Assembly: GCA_016795105.1 (NCBI GenBank)
Contig: JAEUIH010000011.1
Coordinates: forward strand, 1 to 64,000
Direction: 5' to 3'
Length of the DNA stretch: 64,000 nt
Source of the DNA: Planctomyces sp.
GTDB taxonomy: Bacteria > Planctomycetota > Planctomycetia > Planctomycetales > Planctomycetaceae
The translations under genes and the position numbers were made by a program. The number at the start of each line of letters is the position of its first letter. Within the stretch, counting starts at the first letter, position 1. Under the pieces are notes generated by a model. It was not told the DNA's origin and searched no databases. It worked only from the letters and a program-made list of their open reading frames with translations. Shown piece by piece: positions 43,319 through 53,412 of this stretch.

Positions 43319-44350
43319 TCAGGCGGATTCGACGAGGGAAACGACAACTCCCTGATGATGTCCGACCGCCGTGAGTGAACGACCATCGGCATTTAGATCG
43401 ATATCGTGTACGTGCATTGGCGCCTTGTCCTGAACCAGCAGCTTGCCGTCTGCCATGTTGTAAACGCTGACAAATCCGCTGTTATCTCCTCCGGCCGCCA
43501 CGAGGAATCCGTCGCCGGCACCAAATCGCAATGCTTCAACAAGTCCCTTGAGCTTGCCGTCTTCAATCTCGTAACGTCGTTCAGCGGATTGCCACCGAAA
43601 GACTTCAATACGCGAATGCCCTTCAAGATGATCGATGTTTCCGACCTTTCCCATGCCGCCGACAGCCAGTTGCGTCGAATCCGCTGAGAATGCCAGAGAA
43701 CGTATTCCCCCAATGGAATGCCGCCTCGCCTTTGGGTCCCAGGTATACATCACCGGAGTCTCCAGCGTCACCGCAATGTGGCCGGTTGAGACATCTCGAA
43801 TCAAAACACGGCCTGTCTTGTCGCCCGTTGCGAGCCATTTTCCATCCGGCGAATAGGTGACGGTGTAGAGCATTGAGGGGAAGCCGTGGGGCGTCGTGGT
43901 TTCGTAGTCACCATATGTCGCTATGCATTCCCCGGTCGACACGTCCCAAATCTTTGTCTGCATATCGTCAGCGACGCTCGCAACGCGAGTCCCGTCCGGA
44001 CTGACAGCGAGTTTACGAATCCACTTCGCGTGAGCATCAGTAACTTTTCGCAGCACTTCTCCCGTGCCTGAATTCCACCAGATCAGTGAGCAGTCGTAGC
44101 TTCCGGAAATCAATGTCTGTCCGGATCGCACAAGTCCAGTGACATAACTGCTGTGTCCACCGGTTCCCAGGCTGACGGATTCGAGTTTCTCTGCCGTCAA
44201 CTGAGTTCGATAGACAGAATAGTCTGACAGACCGGTATAGATTTGAGAACGATCTTCGGCCGGGGTCAGGCACAATCCAATACCGGGCAGTGAAAAACTG
44301 CCGGTGACCTTTACGATGTTCGGAACAATTGAAGAAGATTCCTGAATCAT
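43319..44350 (-). CDS. WD40-repeat protein
   Basis: A 343-residue beta-propeller from the ATG at 44350. This start has GAGGTG 6 nt upstream, overlapping the stop of the DUF1501 gene; a frame to 44425 is longer but lies inside that gene. WD-type blades are seen in LISGSYDCSLIWWNSGTGEV, RVASVADDMQTKIWDVSTGE, LATGDKTGRVLIRDVSTGH and VSVYNMADGKLL. There is no signal peptide. It is the last gene of a DUF1549-DUF1501-WD40 cluster, a common planctomycete arrangement of unknown biochemical function. Confidence 0.88.
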   Translation of the reverse strand: MIQESSSIVPNIVKVTGSFSLPGIGLCLTPAEDRSQIYTGLSDYSVYRTQLTAEKLESVSLGTGGHSSYVTGLVRSGQTLISGSYDCSLIWWNSGTGEVLRKVTDAHAKWIRKLAVSPDGTRVASVADDMQTKIWDVSTGECIATYGDYETTTPHGFPSMLYTVTYSPDGKWLATGDKTGRVLIRDVSTGHIAVTLETPVMYTWDPKARRHSIGGIRSLAFSADSTQLAVGGMGKVGNIDHLEGHSRIEVFRWQSAERRYEIEDGKLKGLVEALRFGAGDGFLVAAGGDNSGFVSVYNMADGKLLVQDKAPMHVHDIDLNADGRSLTAVGHHQGVVVSLVESA

Positions 44351-44360
44351 TGATTGCACC

Positions 44361-45689
44361 TCACGCAAGAACTTCTGCAATGGGTTCGGAACCAAAGTCG
44401 GCAAGCGGTACAGGTCGGGAACCAATCATGTATTCGTGCTTATGATCGATTCCAATTGCCTTGAAGATCGTGGCAAACAGGTCGCCGGCTGTCGCTTCAC
44501 CTTCGGCGACAGTATGTCCTTCCGGATCCGTTTTTCCATACGCGACACCGCCTCGAATTCCCATCCCGGAAAGACTACAGCTCCATGCACTTGCAAAGTG
44601 ATCGCGGCCGAGACTGGAATTAATCCCAGGAGTCCTGCCAAATTCCCCCAAAGTGATGACCAGTGTATTCTTCAGGAGTCCCCGCTGATCCAGATCATCG
44701 AGCAGCACAGACATGGAATGGTCGAGATCAGCACAGAGTTCAAGATGAGTTTCAAAGTTCTGACCATGGCTATCCCACCACGCTCTGGCCACTTTGACAA
44801 ACGGAACGCCAGCTTCCACCAGTCGTCGAGCAATCAGGCACTGGTGTCCAAACTGTGTGGGTCCGTAACGTGCCTGAACTTCGGCGGGTTCCTTTGAGAT
44901 GTCAAACAATTCGGCGCTTGCCATCAGCCCCTGAACGCGTTGATAGGCTGATAACTGACTATCGACTACCGAATTTCTGCGATTCTGCACAAACCGCATT
45001 GCGAGCACATCTCTGAGTGCAGCACGATCACGATGGTCAATCTCTGAGATTGAATCCAGCTTTGAAATATTTGGCGGTATCATGCTCTCCGAGAGAAACA
45101 TCGGAGCATATCGGGCCCCGAGGAACCCGCTTGTCCCCCGTCGCCGCCCTTCCGTTTCCGTGTAGAGTGAAACGTAATCCGGAACTCGGCTTTCAATTCT
45201 GCCAAGTTCTCGTGCGACAACGGCACCAAGATCAGGATACTGGATTCCGGGATCTTTGATTCGCCCCGTATCCATCAAATCTGCTCCACCACCATGATCG
45301 GCGTTCTTTGTGTTCAGCGATCTGATCACAGCGGTGTGCTGCATTCGCTGAGCAAGTTGTGGAAGCAGTTCGCTGATCTGAACTCCCGCAGCATTTGTCT
45401 GGATGGCTCGAAACGGGCCGCCCGTCTTTGTGCCTGGCTTGGGGTCCCAGGTCTCAAACTGACTTGCTCCACCAGCCAGCCACAACAGAATGACTCGCTT
45501 ATCCTGTTTTTTCAGTTCTGCTGCGACATCCTCAGTGCGAAGGGCGTGGACCTTTCGCATGTCGGCCGCATATCCTCCAACAAACCCTGCAGCTGCCGCT
45601 GACCACATAGCGGCGTCGGCCAGAAATCCTCGACGATCACCGCCATGCTGCGCGGGAGTACAAATGCCGGCTGGGCTCTTTCGATTCAT
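44361..45689 (-). CDS. DUF1501 protein (sulfatase-like fold, exported)
   Basis: A 442-residue protein of the DUF1501 family, related to alkaline phosphatases and sulfatases. The N-terminus GGDRRGFLADAAMWSAAAAG resembles a Tat-type signal (R-R-x-F-L). Family segments follow: VILLWLAGGASQFETWDPKPG, FRAIQTNAAGVQISELLPQLA, NADHGGGADLM and FGRTPGINSSLGRDHFASAWS. The pairing of DUF1501 with the DUF1549 gene just upstream is conserved in planctomycetes, but the substrate is unknown. It ends 10 nt before the WD40 gene start. Confidence 0.92.
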   Translation of the reverse strand: MNRKSPAGICTPAQHGGDRRGFLADAAMWSAAAAGFVGGYAADMRKVHALRTEDVAAELKKQDKRVILLWLAGGASQFETWDPKPGTKTGGPFRAIQTNAAGVQISELLPQLAQRMQHTAVIRSLNTKNADHGGGADLMDTGRIKDPGIQYPDLGAVVARELGRIESRVPDYVSLYTETEGRRRGTSGFLGARYAPMFLSESMIPPNISKLDSISEIDHRDRAALRDVLAMRFVQNRRNSVVDSQLSAYQRVQGLMASAELFDISKEPAEVQARYGPTQFGHQCLIARRLVEAGVPFVKVARAWWDSHGQNFETHLELCADLDHSMSVLLDDLDQRGLLKNTLVITLGEFGRTPGINSSLGRDHFASAWSCSLSGMGIRGGVAYGKTDPEGHTVAEGEATAGDLFATIFKAIGIDHKHEYMIGSRPVPLADFGSEPIAEVLA

Positions 45690-45721
45690 GTTTCTTCCTT
45701 CTCAGTGACTAAACCGAATCC

Positions 45722-47479
45722 TCAGTGATTAAACCGAAACTCGGGCCCTGCCAGCAGTGCCCACAGCAATTGCTTCCTCAGTTCCTGACGTTTCCCTGCA
45801 TCTTCGGCGCCTTCGCTCGTATTGCCTCCACCAGCAGCGGCCACAATCCGTTGTTCAAGCCATATGGTTGCTTCTGCCAGTTCCTCAGCCGTTGGATTTC
45901 GACACAGCACATTCAGCCAGAGCTGTTCGATGACCAACTGATTTTCAGTGGCCTGCATCAGGCTGCCGAGCAATCGATCCCCTGAATCCCGCAGCAGGTC
46001 GTCCTGTATTCGTGGGTTGTTACTGAAGAACAATGCTTCATCGACAGCAATCTGGAAGTTCTCGCGAGGTTGTTCGAACTCTCTCACCCAACCATTTGCA
46101 TGGTTCTCTAGTTCCAGCCTCTGTTTTGCCCACTCTTCTGTCTGTTCGAATTTCGGCCAGGACGCTGCACTCCGAACAGCTACATTCAAAGAGGCTCCGA
46201 GCTGTCTGGGTGTCAATGCACGGGTCTGAGCAATCGCATATGTCGCAGGTGCCGGGGGATCGCTTTCAGAAGACCACTCGCTTGATCGACTATATGTGTC
46301 ACTCAACACAACTCCATGGATCAGCAGTCGGACATCATAGTGATTATTGATCAACTGATCAGCGAGCGAGTTGAGAAGTTCAGGGTGGCTGGCCGGATTT
46401 CCACTGTGCATTTGATCCAAAGGATCGACAAGCCCTCGCCCCATCAGCCGTGCCCAGATTCGGTTCGCAATGTTCTTTGCAAAGAAACGTTCTTTATTGT
46501 CACGCAGAGCAGCCTCAACCAGTTCATCACGAGGACGAAACTCCGGCACATACAGCTCTGCCTCGACATCCTCATTTTCAAGTTTTCGGACTCGCTCTTC
46601 AAGCTGCTTCTTCTCCTCGTCTGCAACCTGAGGGGTCCGGTCAGGCACAACTTCTCCAGTGAGAAACATGAACGGAGCCTGGCGACTCTCACCACTCACC
46701 GTTGCAAACTTCACTTCACCGAACGGGCGTTCTGCGAGCAGCGACTGCTTTCGAGTCTGATAGGTCCGCTGGAAGAATGCCTGCATCCCATAGAAATGAT
46801 CCTGCTTCCAGTCAGCAACCAGAGGATGATCGTGGCACTTTGCACAACTGATGTTCACACCGAAAAACAAAATTGCCGTGTCATTCGTCAGATCATCCAG
46901 CTGTCGGACTCGCGACCGAAGAAAAACGGCGGCTCCCTTGTCGGGCTCTGATGTTGAGGATGCCCCCATGACATTGCGGAAGATCGTCTCCCAGGAGCGT
47001 TTCTCCTGTACCGCAGCGAGCAGGTAATTTCGGAACTCATCGTTATAAGGCTGATCCGGCAGCAGAAACTCGTCAAGCCAGTTTCGCTGGTGGTAATTGA
47101 AATCCGGCAGTGCCACGAGACGTGAAGCAAGTTGAATTCGGCGTTCCGACTCAGGCAGCGTCAAGTACCATTCTCTTTCTGCGGCGATAGGGATCCGCCC
47201 CGCAAGATCGAGCGTCATTCTGCGGAGTATCGTCAGGTCGTCCGCAAGTGGTCCGGCTGTCACACCCTGAACCACATGCCCAGCGGCTATGTGCCGATCA
47301 ATCTCTTCTGCGATTCCTCGAACCTGTGTGAGCGATGAGTCAGGTTCAACGGCGCTGACGGGGTCAACTGCAATGACGGGGTCTTCTGCTGCCTCGCATG
47401 TCCCGCGAAGCTCAATCAACTGATTCTGCAGCACAAGGCTGCAGGCAAGACTCAGAAGGAACCTCGTGGTGAATCGCAT
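45722..47479 (-). CDS. DUF1549/DUF1553 protein with CxxCH motif
   Basis: A 585-residue exported protein. I place the start at the ATG at 47479, which follows GAGGAA at 8 nt and opens a signal peptide (MRFTTRFLLSLACSLVL); a longer frame to 47590 adds 37 unlikely residues. DUF1549 covers about residues 60-260 and includes the heme-type motif CAKCH at 212-216 (in FGVNISCAKCHDHPLVADW). DUF1553 covers about 320-580 (RIWARLMGRGLVDPLDQM and LLWALLAGPEFRFNH). It is followed by the DUF1501 gene. It is likely a periplasmic protein, possibly binding heme c. Confidence 0.92.
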   Translation of the reverse strand: MRFTTRFLLSLACSLVLQNQLIELRGTCEAAEDPVIAVDPVSAVEPDSSLTQVRGIAEEIDRHIAAGHVVQGVTAGPLADDLTILRRMTLDLAGRIPIAAEREWYLTLPESERRIQLASRLVALPDFNYHQRNWLDEFLLPDQPYNDEFRNYLLAAVQEKRSWETIFRNVMGASSTSEPDKGAAVFLRSRVRQLDDLTNDTAILFFGVNISCAKCHDHPLVADWKQDHFYGMQAFFQRTYQTRKQSLLAERPFGEVKFATVSGESRQAPFMFLTGEVVPDRTPQVADEEKKQLEERVRKLENEDVEAELYVPEFRPRDELVEAALRDNKERFFAKNIANRIWARLMGRGLVDPLDQMHSGNPASHPELLNSLADQLINNHYDVRLLIHGVVLSDTYSRSSEWSSESDPPAPATYAIAQTRALTPRQLGASLNVAVRSAASWPKFEQTEEWAKQRLELENHANGWVREFEQPRENFQIAVDEALFFSNNPRIQDDLLRDSGDRLLGSLMQATENQLVIEQLWLNVLCRNPTAEELAEATIWLEQRIVAAAGGGNTSEGAEDAGKRQELRKQLLWALLAGPEFRFNH

Positions 47480-47619
47480 GTGCGGGATTCCTCGGAGGAA
47501 GTCAGGAGGGGGGATTGAGGTCAGCAGCGGGATGTGAAAAAGTAACATCCTCGCAGCCCGGAAACAATCCCATCCCTCGCTCAACGACATGATTCACCGA
47601 GGAACGTACCTAATTTGAC

Positions 47620-49314
47620 TTACTTCACCGGTGGCAGAGTGATCTCCGGACCGGATTCCAGCTGGTAGGCAAACTTGGTGAACTTGCGTTTGGCCATCCA
47701 TTCGGTCATGGCCTTTGCACCTGCTTCAAGATCCTGATCTTTCTTCGGGATCACATTGAAATAACAGCGTTTGCCATCACAGTGGAACGATGCAGCACCA
47801 TCTGAGAGCCCCTGTTCCTTGATGAATACTTCGGCTTCTTTGATCGCCAGTTGAGCAGACTCTTCATCCGGCGCCATGCCAACAATCGTCACCGAAGTTG
47901 GAAGGTGATATTCCTTTTCCTTAAACGGAAGGATTTCAGGTATGACTCGAACACCGGTTGTCACTTTGAATGGCACTGGTCCGCCGACATCGTAGGTCAG
48001 TTCAACAAAATAGGCTGTCCAGCCTTTCTCAGGTTTTGTTACATTTGCAACATATGACCCGGGAACTTCAGGCTCAAGAACTGTACTCGTGAATTTTGGT
48101 CCAAGTGTTTCGAGTCGGAAGTCACGTGCTTCGGGATTTGTTGCCTGCCACAGTCGAACCTCTTTTGGCGTCGATGTTGTCATGACTCGAATTGAACCAT
48201 CATCGCCGTAGGTCCACATATACTGGGGAGGTGTCTTGTCTGTAATGATCTGGTGATAAAAGGCGATCAGGCTTTCGACTCCGTCGGTACCATCCAGCCC
48301 ATGGTCGCCGTTGGGGACATAGCGGAGATACTTCTCCCCTCGCAGTTCATTCCAATAGAAATTCGAAGAGTCCGGCAGGAAGAACTGGTCACCCGATGCG
48401 TTCAGGATGAACTTGGGCATGGTGAGGCGGTGGCGATAATAGTATGGGTCGACCAGACGATAGAGTTCCATGGTGCGAGGGTGTTCCATTCGCTGCATCA
48501 GTGAATGAGTCACATAGTCACCGATTGACGGTGCCCAGAATCCATACGCTGCAAAATGGTGTTCCATGGATTCACGAGTATTGAGCACATCGATCACGAT
48601 GGGAGCAATCGCAACAACTCGTTCATCCAGCGCACCGGTCAGCCAGGTTGTCCATCCGCGTTTTGAACCGCCGGCAACCACAAAACGATCAACCGTCTGA
48701 TTTCCGCCCGTTTCGGATGCCATGACTGCAGTCATTGTATCCATGGCACGAACAGCACTCTTGATCATCGCATTTCGCGCTGGCCATGAAGGATCACCGG
48801 TCTTGATGAACTGGTCCCAGGTGTAGCCAATCAGATCATCTTCGAATCGAGGCTTTCCATCGTTGTGGAAGATCAGAGGCTGATTTGGAACCATCTTCAG
48901 TTCAGCCACGCAGGTCCCGGTTGCCTGGGCAATTTTCAGAATTCGATCGTTGGGAGCTTTCGGAGCATCACCCCCGTTTCGACCGCCTCCAATAAACAGC
49001 ATCCCGATATCAGACTTCACATTTTCAGGACATGCAATCGTCAACCAGTGCTGCCATACAGGTCGATCCACTTCCTCTTTGGTTCGCCAGGTCTGCGAGA
49101 CCATGTCAATGACAATGGTCTTCATTCCATTGGCAGATCCGGTACTGACAACCTTCCATGAATAACTGTCGTCGGGCTTCTGAATGTAATCATCGAGTGC
49201 CGTTCGGCGAGGCAGCGGCTCCTGACCGCTGACGGTCGCTGCAACCGACAACATCATGACCATGAACAGGAAATGCGAACACCGGTTGTGCTTAAACTTT
49301 GCTGCTGAAATCAT
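47620..49314 (-). CDS. PhoPQ-activated pathogenicity-related (PqaA-like) alpha/beta hydrolase
   Basis: A 564-residue exported protein from the ATG at 49314, chosen because it begins directly before a signal peptide (FLFMVMMLSVAATVSG); the frame can extend to 49362. The PqaA family features include QHWLTIACPENVKSDIGMLF, the nucleophile-elbow-like GGSKRGWTTW, HHFAAYGFWAPSIGDYV and the His-containing PNGDHGLDGTD. It belongs to the alpha/beta hydrolases; the substrate is not known. Despite the name, a link to PhoPQ or pathogenicity is not implied here. It is 140 nt upstream of the DUF1549 gene. Confidence 0.9.
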   Translation of the reverse strand: MISAAKFKHNRCSHFLFMVMMLSVAATVSGQEPLPRRTALDDYIQKPDDSYSWKVVSTGSANGMKTIVIDMVSQTWRTKEEVDRPVWQHWLTIACPENVKSDIGMLFIGGGRNGGDAPKAPNDRILKIAQATGTCVAELKMVPNQPLIFHNDGKPRFEDDLIGYTWDQFIKTGDPSWPARNAMIKSAVRAMDTMTAVMASETGGNQTVDRFVVAGGSKRGWTTWLTGALDERVVAIAPIVIDVLNTRESMEHHFAAYGFWAPSIGDYVTHSLMQRMEHPRTMELYRLVDPYYYRHRLTMPKFILNASGDQFFLPDSSNFYWNELRGEKYLRYVPNGDHGLDGTDGVESLIAFYHQIITDKTPPQYMWTYGDDGSIRVMTTSTPKEVRLWQATNPEARDFRLETLGPKFTSTVLEPEVPGSYVANVTKPEKGWTAYFVELTYDVGGPVPFKVTTGVRVIPEILPFKEKEYHLPTSVTIVGMAPDEESAQLAIKEAEVFIKEQGLSDGAASFHCDGKRCYFNVIPKKDQDLEAGAKAMTEWMAKRKFTKFAYQLESGPEITLPPVK

Positions 49315-49401
49315 CTGGCGATCCAAAATCTCACAGGGTTTTGAGAATACTTCTTCAGGCATGCCTGGCAGTATATCGGATCGCGCAATCGTATTCCAAT
49401 T

Positions 49402-51237
49402 TCAGCTGTCTTTTCCTCGGCGCCCCCCAAGAAACGAGGATGCAGCCAGTTGCTTGCGGAACCTCTGAGTACGATCGTGAAGTTCCTGAAGCTGCCGACG
49501 ATCTTCCACAATTGAATGGCACGCCATTTCCAGCGATGGAAACAGTCCATGCGGCAATCGATGATCAGCCATTTGCGAAGCCAGTTGTTCAATTCGAGTC
49601 GTCAATCCGCGTCGAATCCCCCAGGTAAAGCTCAAAACGAGCACCCCCGACCAGATCAGCAGAAAGATGGATGCTGGCACATAGAAATCGACCGAAAGCA
49701 AAGGTTCAGCCTCCACACCGTCTCGCAGGATCGGAGCGAGGAACGAACTCCAGAAGAAGTTGTATCCGATCCGGCTCAGCAGAAAGGCCGGAAACAACAT
49801 GAATACAGCTTCGTAGCGAATTCGAGTCAGTCGACTGCAGTGAGCAGCGGCAAGCTCTTCGATCAGCCGATCAATTCCGCGACGCGCATCCAGCAGAAAT
49901 TCATTTTCAACGGCTGCTGCCTGCCTTCGGAGCTGTGCAAAGTCCTGTTGCCCCGTGGCATCTTCGCCCTGACTGATTCCTGCGGATCGAACATATCCCG
50001 CGATGACCATTCTAGCTGTCTGCAGTTCACCGTCCGAAAGACCAAATGAAGCGAGTCGATCCAGTGAAACGCCTGCTTCGTTCTCTTCAGCCCTTGACTT
50101 CAGCCAGCGTGCCCCCTGAATTGCGCCGATCAACGCCATCTGAGCTGATGTTCTCGCTCGAAACAAACTGAGCGAAGCAACGAATGCGCCGAGACCATTA
50201 TAGATTCTCAGGACTGCTGAAAATGGACTGAACCCCCACATGTCTGTCACAGCACTCAGGAGACGCCGCTCCCAGAGATTTTGATTCAGCAGAAGTTCAT
50301 TTCGCAGCTGCTGAGTTAAAGACCTTCGAAGCTGTCCCCGCTGGTCTTCGAGTGAAGCCATCAGCCGATCAACTGCCGGCATCGCGGCCGAGTAATCCAG
50401 GAGACTGGAGGCAATCGCTTCCTCAAGCAGATCGATCAGGTTCGCTCGACGAATCGCGATCCGCCGAGCTGTTCCCAGCTGATGGGTGAGAAGTTCGAGC
50501 AGCCGACCAAAGTCACCTCCAGCACGCTGTCCCTGCTGTTGTTCCTTCATTGCCCGAACAGAATCCACGAAGAACATTTCCGGAACCTGCCACGTACTGC
50601 TGAGACAGTGTTTCCAGTCGTCCCGGATGTCGGAATCCATGTCGGCATGCGTTTGTACGAATACAAGCCGGCAGCCACCAGCAACGTCAGCCAGCTCTTC
50701 CACAACACGAGCACTTCGATACTTCTGTTGAGTCGACGTGTAGATCAAAACGTCGCAGTGTGGAACGATTGCCCTCAACAAAGCCAGATTGCTTCCCGCA
50801 GCTGAAGTCTCGCTGGTATCCGGATCCGGACAGTCGATGATCACAATGTCTTTGAGTACCGGAGCATCGGTAACTCGAACCTGAAACTCTGAGACATCGA
50901 ATCCGAGTGATTGAGGATCCAGGTCCGGATGGATCAGGAGGACAGGAGTCTTTGTTGTTGGGCGCTGCCGTCCGGAAGGCGTCACCTCCTGTCCGACCAG
51001 CGCGTTCACCAGCGTACTCTTGCCGGTTCCGGTGCCGCCAAAGGTCGCAACCACCAGCGGTGTTTCAAGGCGAATCCGAAGGGACTCGACACGACTCAGA
51101 ATTCGGCCAACCAGTGCTCGTGCGTGTTCGGCGGCATCCCACGCCGGCCCCGACTTATGCCACTGACGAACTCGTCGTATCAGATCATCGATTTCTGCCA
51201 GGACGGCCAGCTGTTCCAGTTCCGATGAGCTGGTCAT
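49402..51237 (-). CDS. Dynamin-like GTPase with membrane segments
   Basis: A 611-residue GTPase. The P-loop GGTGTGKST is at residues 67-75, the switch region is in PTTKTPVLL, and the G3 element is IIDCPDPD rather than DxPG. G4 is likely QTHAD, as in dynamin/YfjP-type proteins that use xKAD-like variants. A long helical region (about 260-470) with hydrophobic stretches follows, then two membrane segments near 488-508 and 530-555 (YVPASIFLLIWSGVLVLSF). The start overlaps the stop of the upstream GTPase gene by 4 nt, so the two are made together. The role is unknown; membrane remodelling is a family-based guess. Confidence 0.85.
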   Translation of the reverse strand: MTSSSELEQLAVLAEIDDLIRRVRQWHKSGPAWDAAEHARALVGRILSRVESLRIRLETPLVVATFGGTGTGKSTLVNALVGQEVTPSGRQRPTTKTPVLLIHPDLDPQSLGFDVSEFQVRVTDAPVLKDIVIIDCPDPDTSETSAAGSNLALLRAIVPHCDVLIYTSTQQKYRSARVVEELADVAGGCRLVFVQTHADMDSDIRDDWKHCLSSTWQVPEMFFVDSVRAMKEQQQGQRAGGDFGRLLELLTHQLGTARRIAIRRANLIDLLEEAIASSLLDYSAAMPAVDRLMASLEDQRGQLRRSLTQQLRNELLLNQNLWERRLLSAVTDMWGFSPFSAVLRIYNGLGAFVASLSLFRARTSAQMALIGAIQGARWLKSRAEENEAGVSLDRLASFGLSDGELQTARMVIAGYVRSAGISQGEDATGQQDFAQLRRQAAAVENEFLLDARRGIDRLIEELAAAHCSRLTRIRYEAVFMLFPAFLLSRIGYNFFWSSFLAPILRDGVEAEPLLSVDFYVPASIFLLIWSGVLVLSFTWGIRRGLTTRIEQLASQMADHRLPHGLFPSLEMACHSIVEDRRQLQELHDRTQRFRKQLAASSFLGGRRGKDS

Positions 51238-53234
51238 TCGCGCCTCAACCTTTCTTGCTGATCAGCGGTGTGTTCGTTTCGTATGGTTGCATTGCTGAAT
51301 TTCACGGTTGAGGCAGACAGCTGCCGCAGTTCTGTCAGTACCTCTGTCAATCGCTGATAGGATTGGCCGCGTGTGACGCGTGCTGCCGCTCGAAGATCTT
51401 CAGGAAGAGTCCCGAGGAGTTCCGTATGGATGACTTCTGTCAGCCAGCCAGCGCGACGAGCCGTAAACGCTGAATGCAGCCGGTGAAACCAGGTCTGAAG
51501 AAAGCCGGTCCCCTTGCTGGCTGCTTCAGACACAGCAGCCTCTCCAGCGATCGCCGCTGTTGCTCCGCCCGCAACATCAGCCACTACATGCACCACGGCC
51601 TGAGCTGCTGCACCGGCAACGAATGGTGCAACCGCTTCACCCGCAGGACCAAATCCCAGACTAAACAACACCACGCTTGTCATCGGACGCACAGCCGCGG
51701 TTGCATTGTGAAGCTGTCGGTACAGTTGAAACAAGTCGGGGCTGTTCGCCTGAAAGCTGGTCATCTCACGATCAATCACGACCGAGAGTTCCTGTTCGAA
51801 GGAAACCGCATCGTGGCGTTTGCGGAGTTCCGTCAGGAATTCTGATCGAGCCGATCCTTCGAGAATCTGATCCATCCGAGGGCGGATCAGGCGATTTCCA
51901 CTTTCCGCCATCCACTGCAGTTTTTCAAACAGCTCTTCAACAACTGTCAGGATCGCTTCCCATTCCCGTTCACGATACGAGTCCATCGCCGGAATTGGTT
52001 CACCCTGAATTGCATTTCTGAGTTTGCGAACAGGCCATAGGATTCCTTCTCCAACCGTGTTGTAAACCTGATTGACTCGACGAGCCCAGCCTTCCTGACG
52101 TGAATTCCACCAATTGCGAATCTCGGATACCATCACCGAATTCGCGATCGATGGCCAGTTGCGAATTCGAAGTACTGTCTCACCCGAAAGGCGTTCGGCG
52201 GTTAATGCCAGTTCGTCGCTCGCCAATGCGAGTTCATTCATCCATTCCGGGGCACCACGTTCCGGATGAAGAAATTCCGCCAGAGCACCATGCAGTGTCT
52301 TCATGCGGATCTCATGAAAATGCAAACCCGCAAGTTCTCTTCCAAGGCTGGTGGATACTTCCTGTCCGCTATCCGGAATGCGATTTGGCGAACTGCTGAA
52401 ATCTTTCTCGACGACTCCAGTGATTGGGGGAATCGGCCAGTCGCGCCGAGAAAACGGAAGTCGAAGTTCTTCAGCGGCGCGACGGTCCGCAGGTGTCAAA
52501 TACACGAGTTCCGGCGATACACCTGTCTCGCGACAAAATGTATCGAGCCAAATGGGCCAGTAGGGCTCGTCTTCCGGAATCAAACACTGGTTAAACACGA
52601 CAATCACGGTCTTGTCTTCCGCTGCCGCCTTCCGAAAGAACTCCTTCACTGCCGCGTCGTTATACTTCTGCTGTGTCAGCACTGCGATCAGCACATCCGC
52701 ACATCGACGAACCGCATCTGCTCTGATCCAGTTGATTCTGGCATCGCTGTCAATGTCGGGAGTGTCAAGAACAATCAAATTGGGAGGCAGTTCAGCGGCT
52801 GTTCTCCAGAAAAGTCGATGAGCGCCCGATTCTTCGAGTGCCTCCGTTGCGCCGCTCCATTCATGAAGTTCAAAATCGGGAAAGACGTCGGACAGCTGAT
52901 GATGAGTCTGAAAATTTCGGGGTACCAGACACACCGGATGTTTTGTACCGGATGCCAATGGACTGCTGGCACTCGCTCGACCTCCTGCCAGGTGATTAAA
53001 GATCACACTTTTTCCGATATTGGTTCCACCCACAACGGCAACAACCAGCCATGCATCGGCTCCAAGTTGCGGAAGAAGCTTCTGGCGAAGAATCTCATAC
53101 CATTCCCGCCCCTGAGGGGGAGGCACCTGCAGAAATGCGGCCTCAGACACTAATCGATCCAGCAGCCCCTGAAGCTCCCGCACCAGCACTGCATTGCGTT
53201 GAAAAATTTCTGAAGATTCAGCCGCAGATGTCAT
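51234..53234 (-). CDS. Dynamin-like GTPase, upstream partner
   Basis: A 666-residue GTPase with P-loop VVGGTNIGKSVIFN (residues 68-80), G3 VLDTPDIDSD and G4 VVFNQC (Asn-Gln-Cys, replacing NKxD). A helical middle region follows; near 550-595 there is an Ala/Gly/Val-rich, possibly membrane-inserting stretch (FGPAGEAVAPFVAGAAAQAV). It precedes and overlaps the second GTPase gene by 4 nt. Bacterial dynamin-like proteins often occur as such tandem pairs that hetero-oligomerise; that applies here only by analogy. No further genes join the operon. Confidence 0.85.
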   Translation of the reverse strand: MTSAAESSEIFQRNAVLVRELQGLLDRLVSEAAFLQVPPPQGREWYEILRQKLLPQLGADAWLVVAVVGGTNIGKSVIFNHLAGGRASASSPLASGTKHPVCLVPRNFQTHHQLSDVFPDFELHEWSGATEALEESGAHRLFWRTAAELPPNLIVLDTPDIDSDARINWIRADAVRRCADVLIAVLTQQKYNDAAVKEFFRKAAAEDKTVIVVFNQCLIPEDEPYWPIWLDTFCRETGVSPELVYLTPADRRAAEELRLPFSRRDWPIPPITGVVEKDFSSSPNRIPDSGQEVSTSLGRELAGLHFHEIRMKTLHGALAEFLHPERGAPEWMNELALASDELALTAERLSGETVLRIRNWPSIANSVMVSEIRNWWNSRQEGWARRVNQVYNTVGEGILWPVRKLRNAIQGEPIPAMDSYREREWEAILTVVEELFEKLQWMAESGNRLIRPRMDQILEGSARSEFLTELRKRHDAVSFEQELSVVIDREMTSFQANSPDLFQLYRQLHNATAAVRPMTSVVLFSLGFGPAGEAVAPFVAGAAAQAVVHVVADVAGGATAAIAGEAAVSEAASKGTGFLQTWFHRLHSAFTARRAGWLTEVIHTELLGTLPEDLRAAARVTRGQSYQRLTEVLTELRQLSASTVKFSNATIRNEHTADQQERLRRE

Positions 53235-53412
53235 GTGGGAATATGCTGTCTACAGGGAAAATGCGGATTCGACAGGTAGTAGATTCGCTGCAAAACGTAT
53301 TTCATCGGCATAAAACGCCCGGAACAAGAACCATGGCCGATTCGCCAGGATTTTTCCCGAACCACTCTGTTGCCGAAAGGGTCAATCCTCAGTATCATTC
53401 TCACTCACACGC

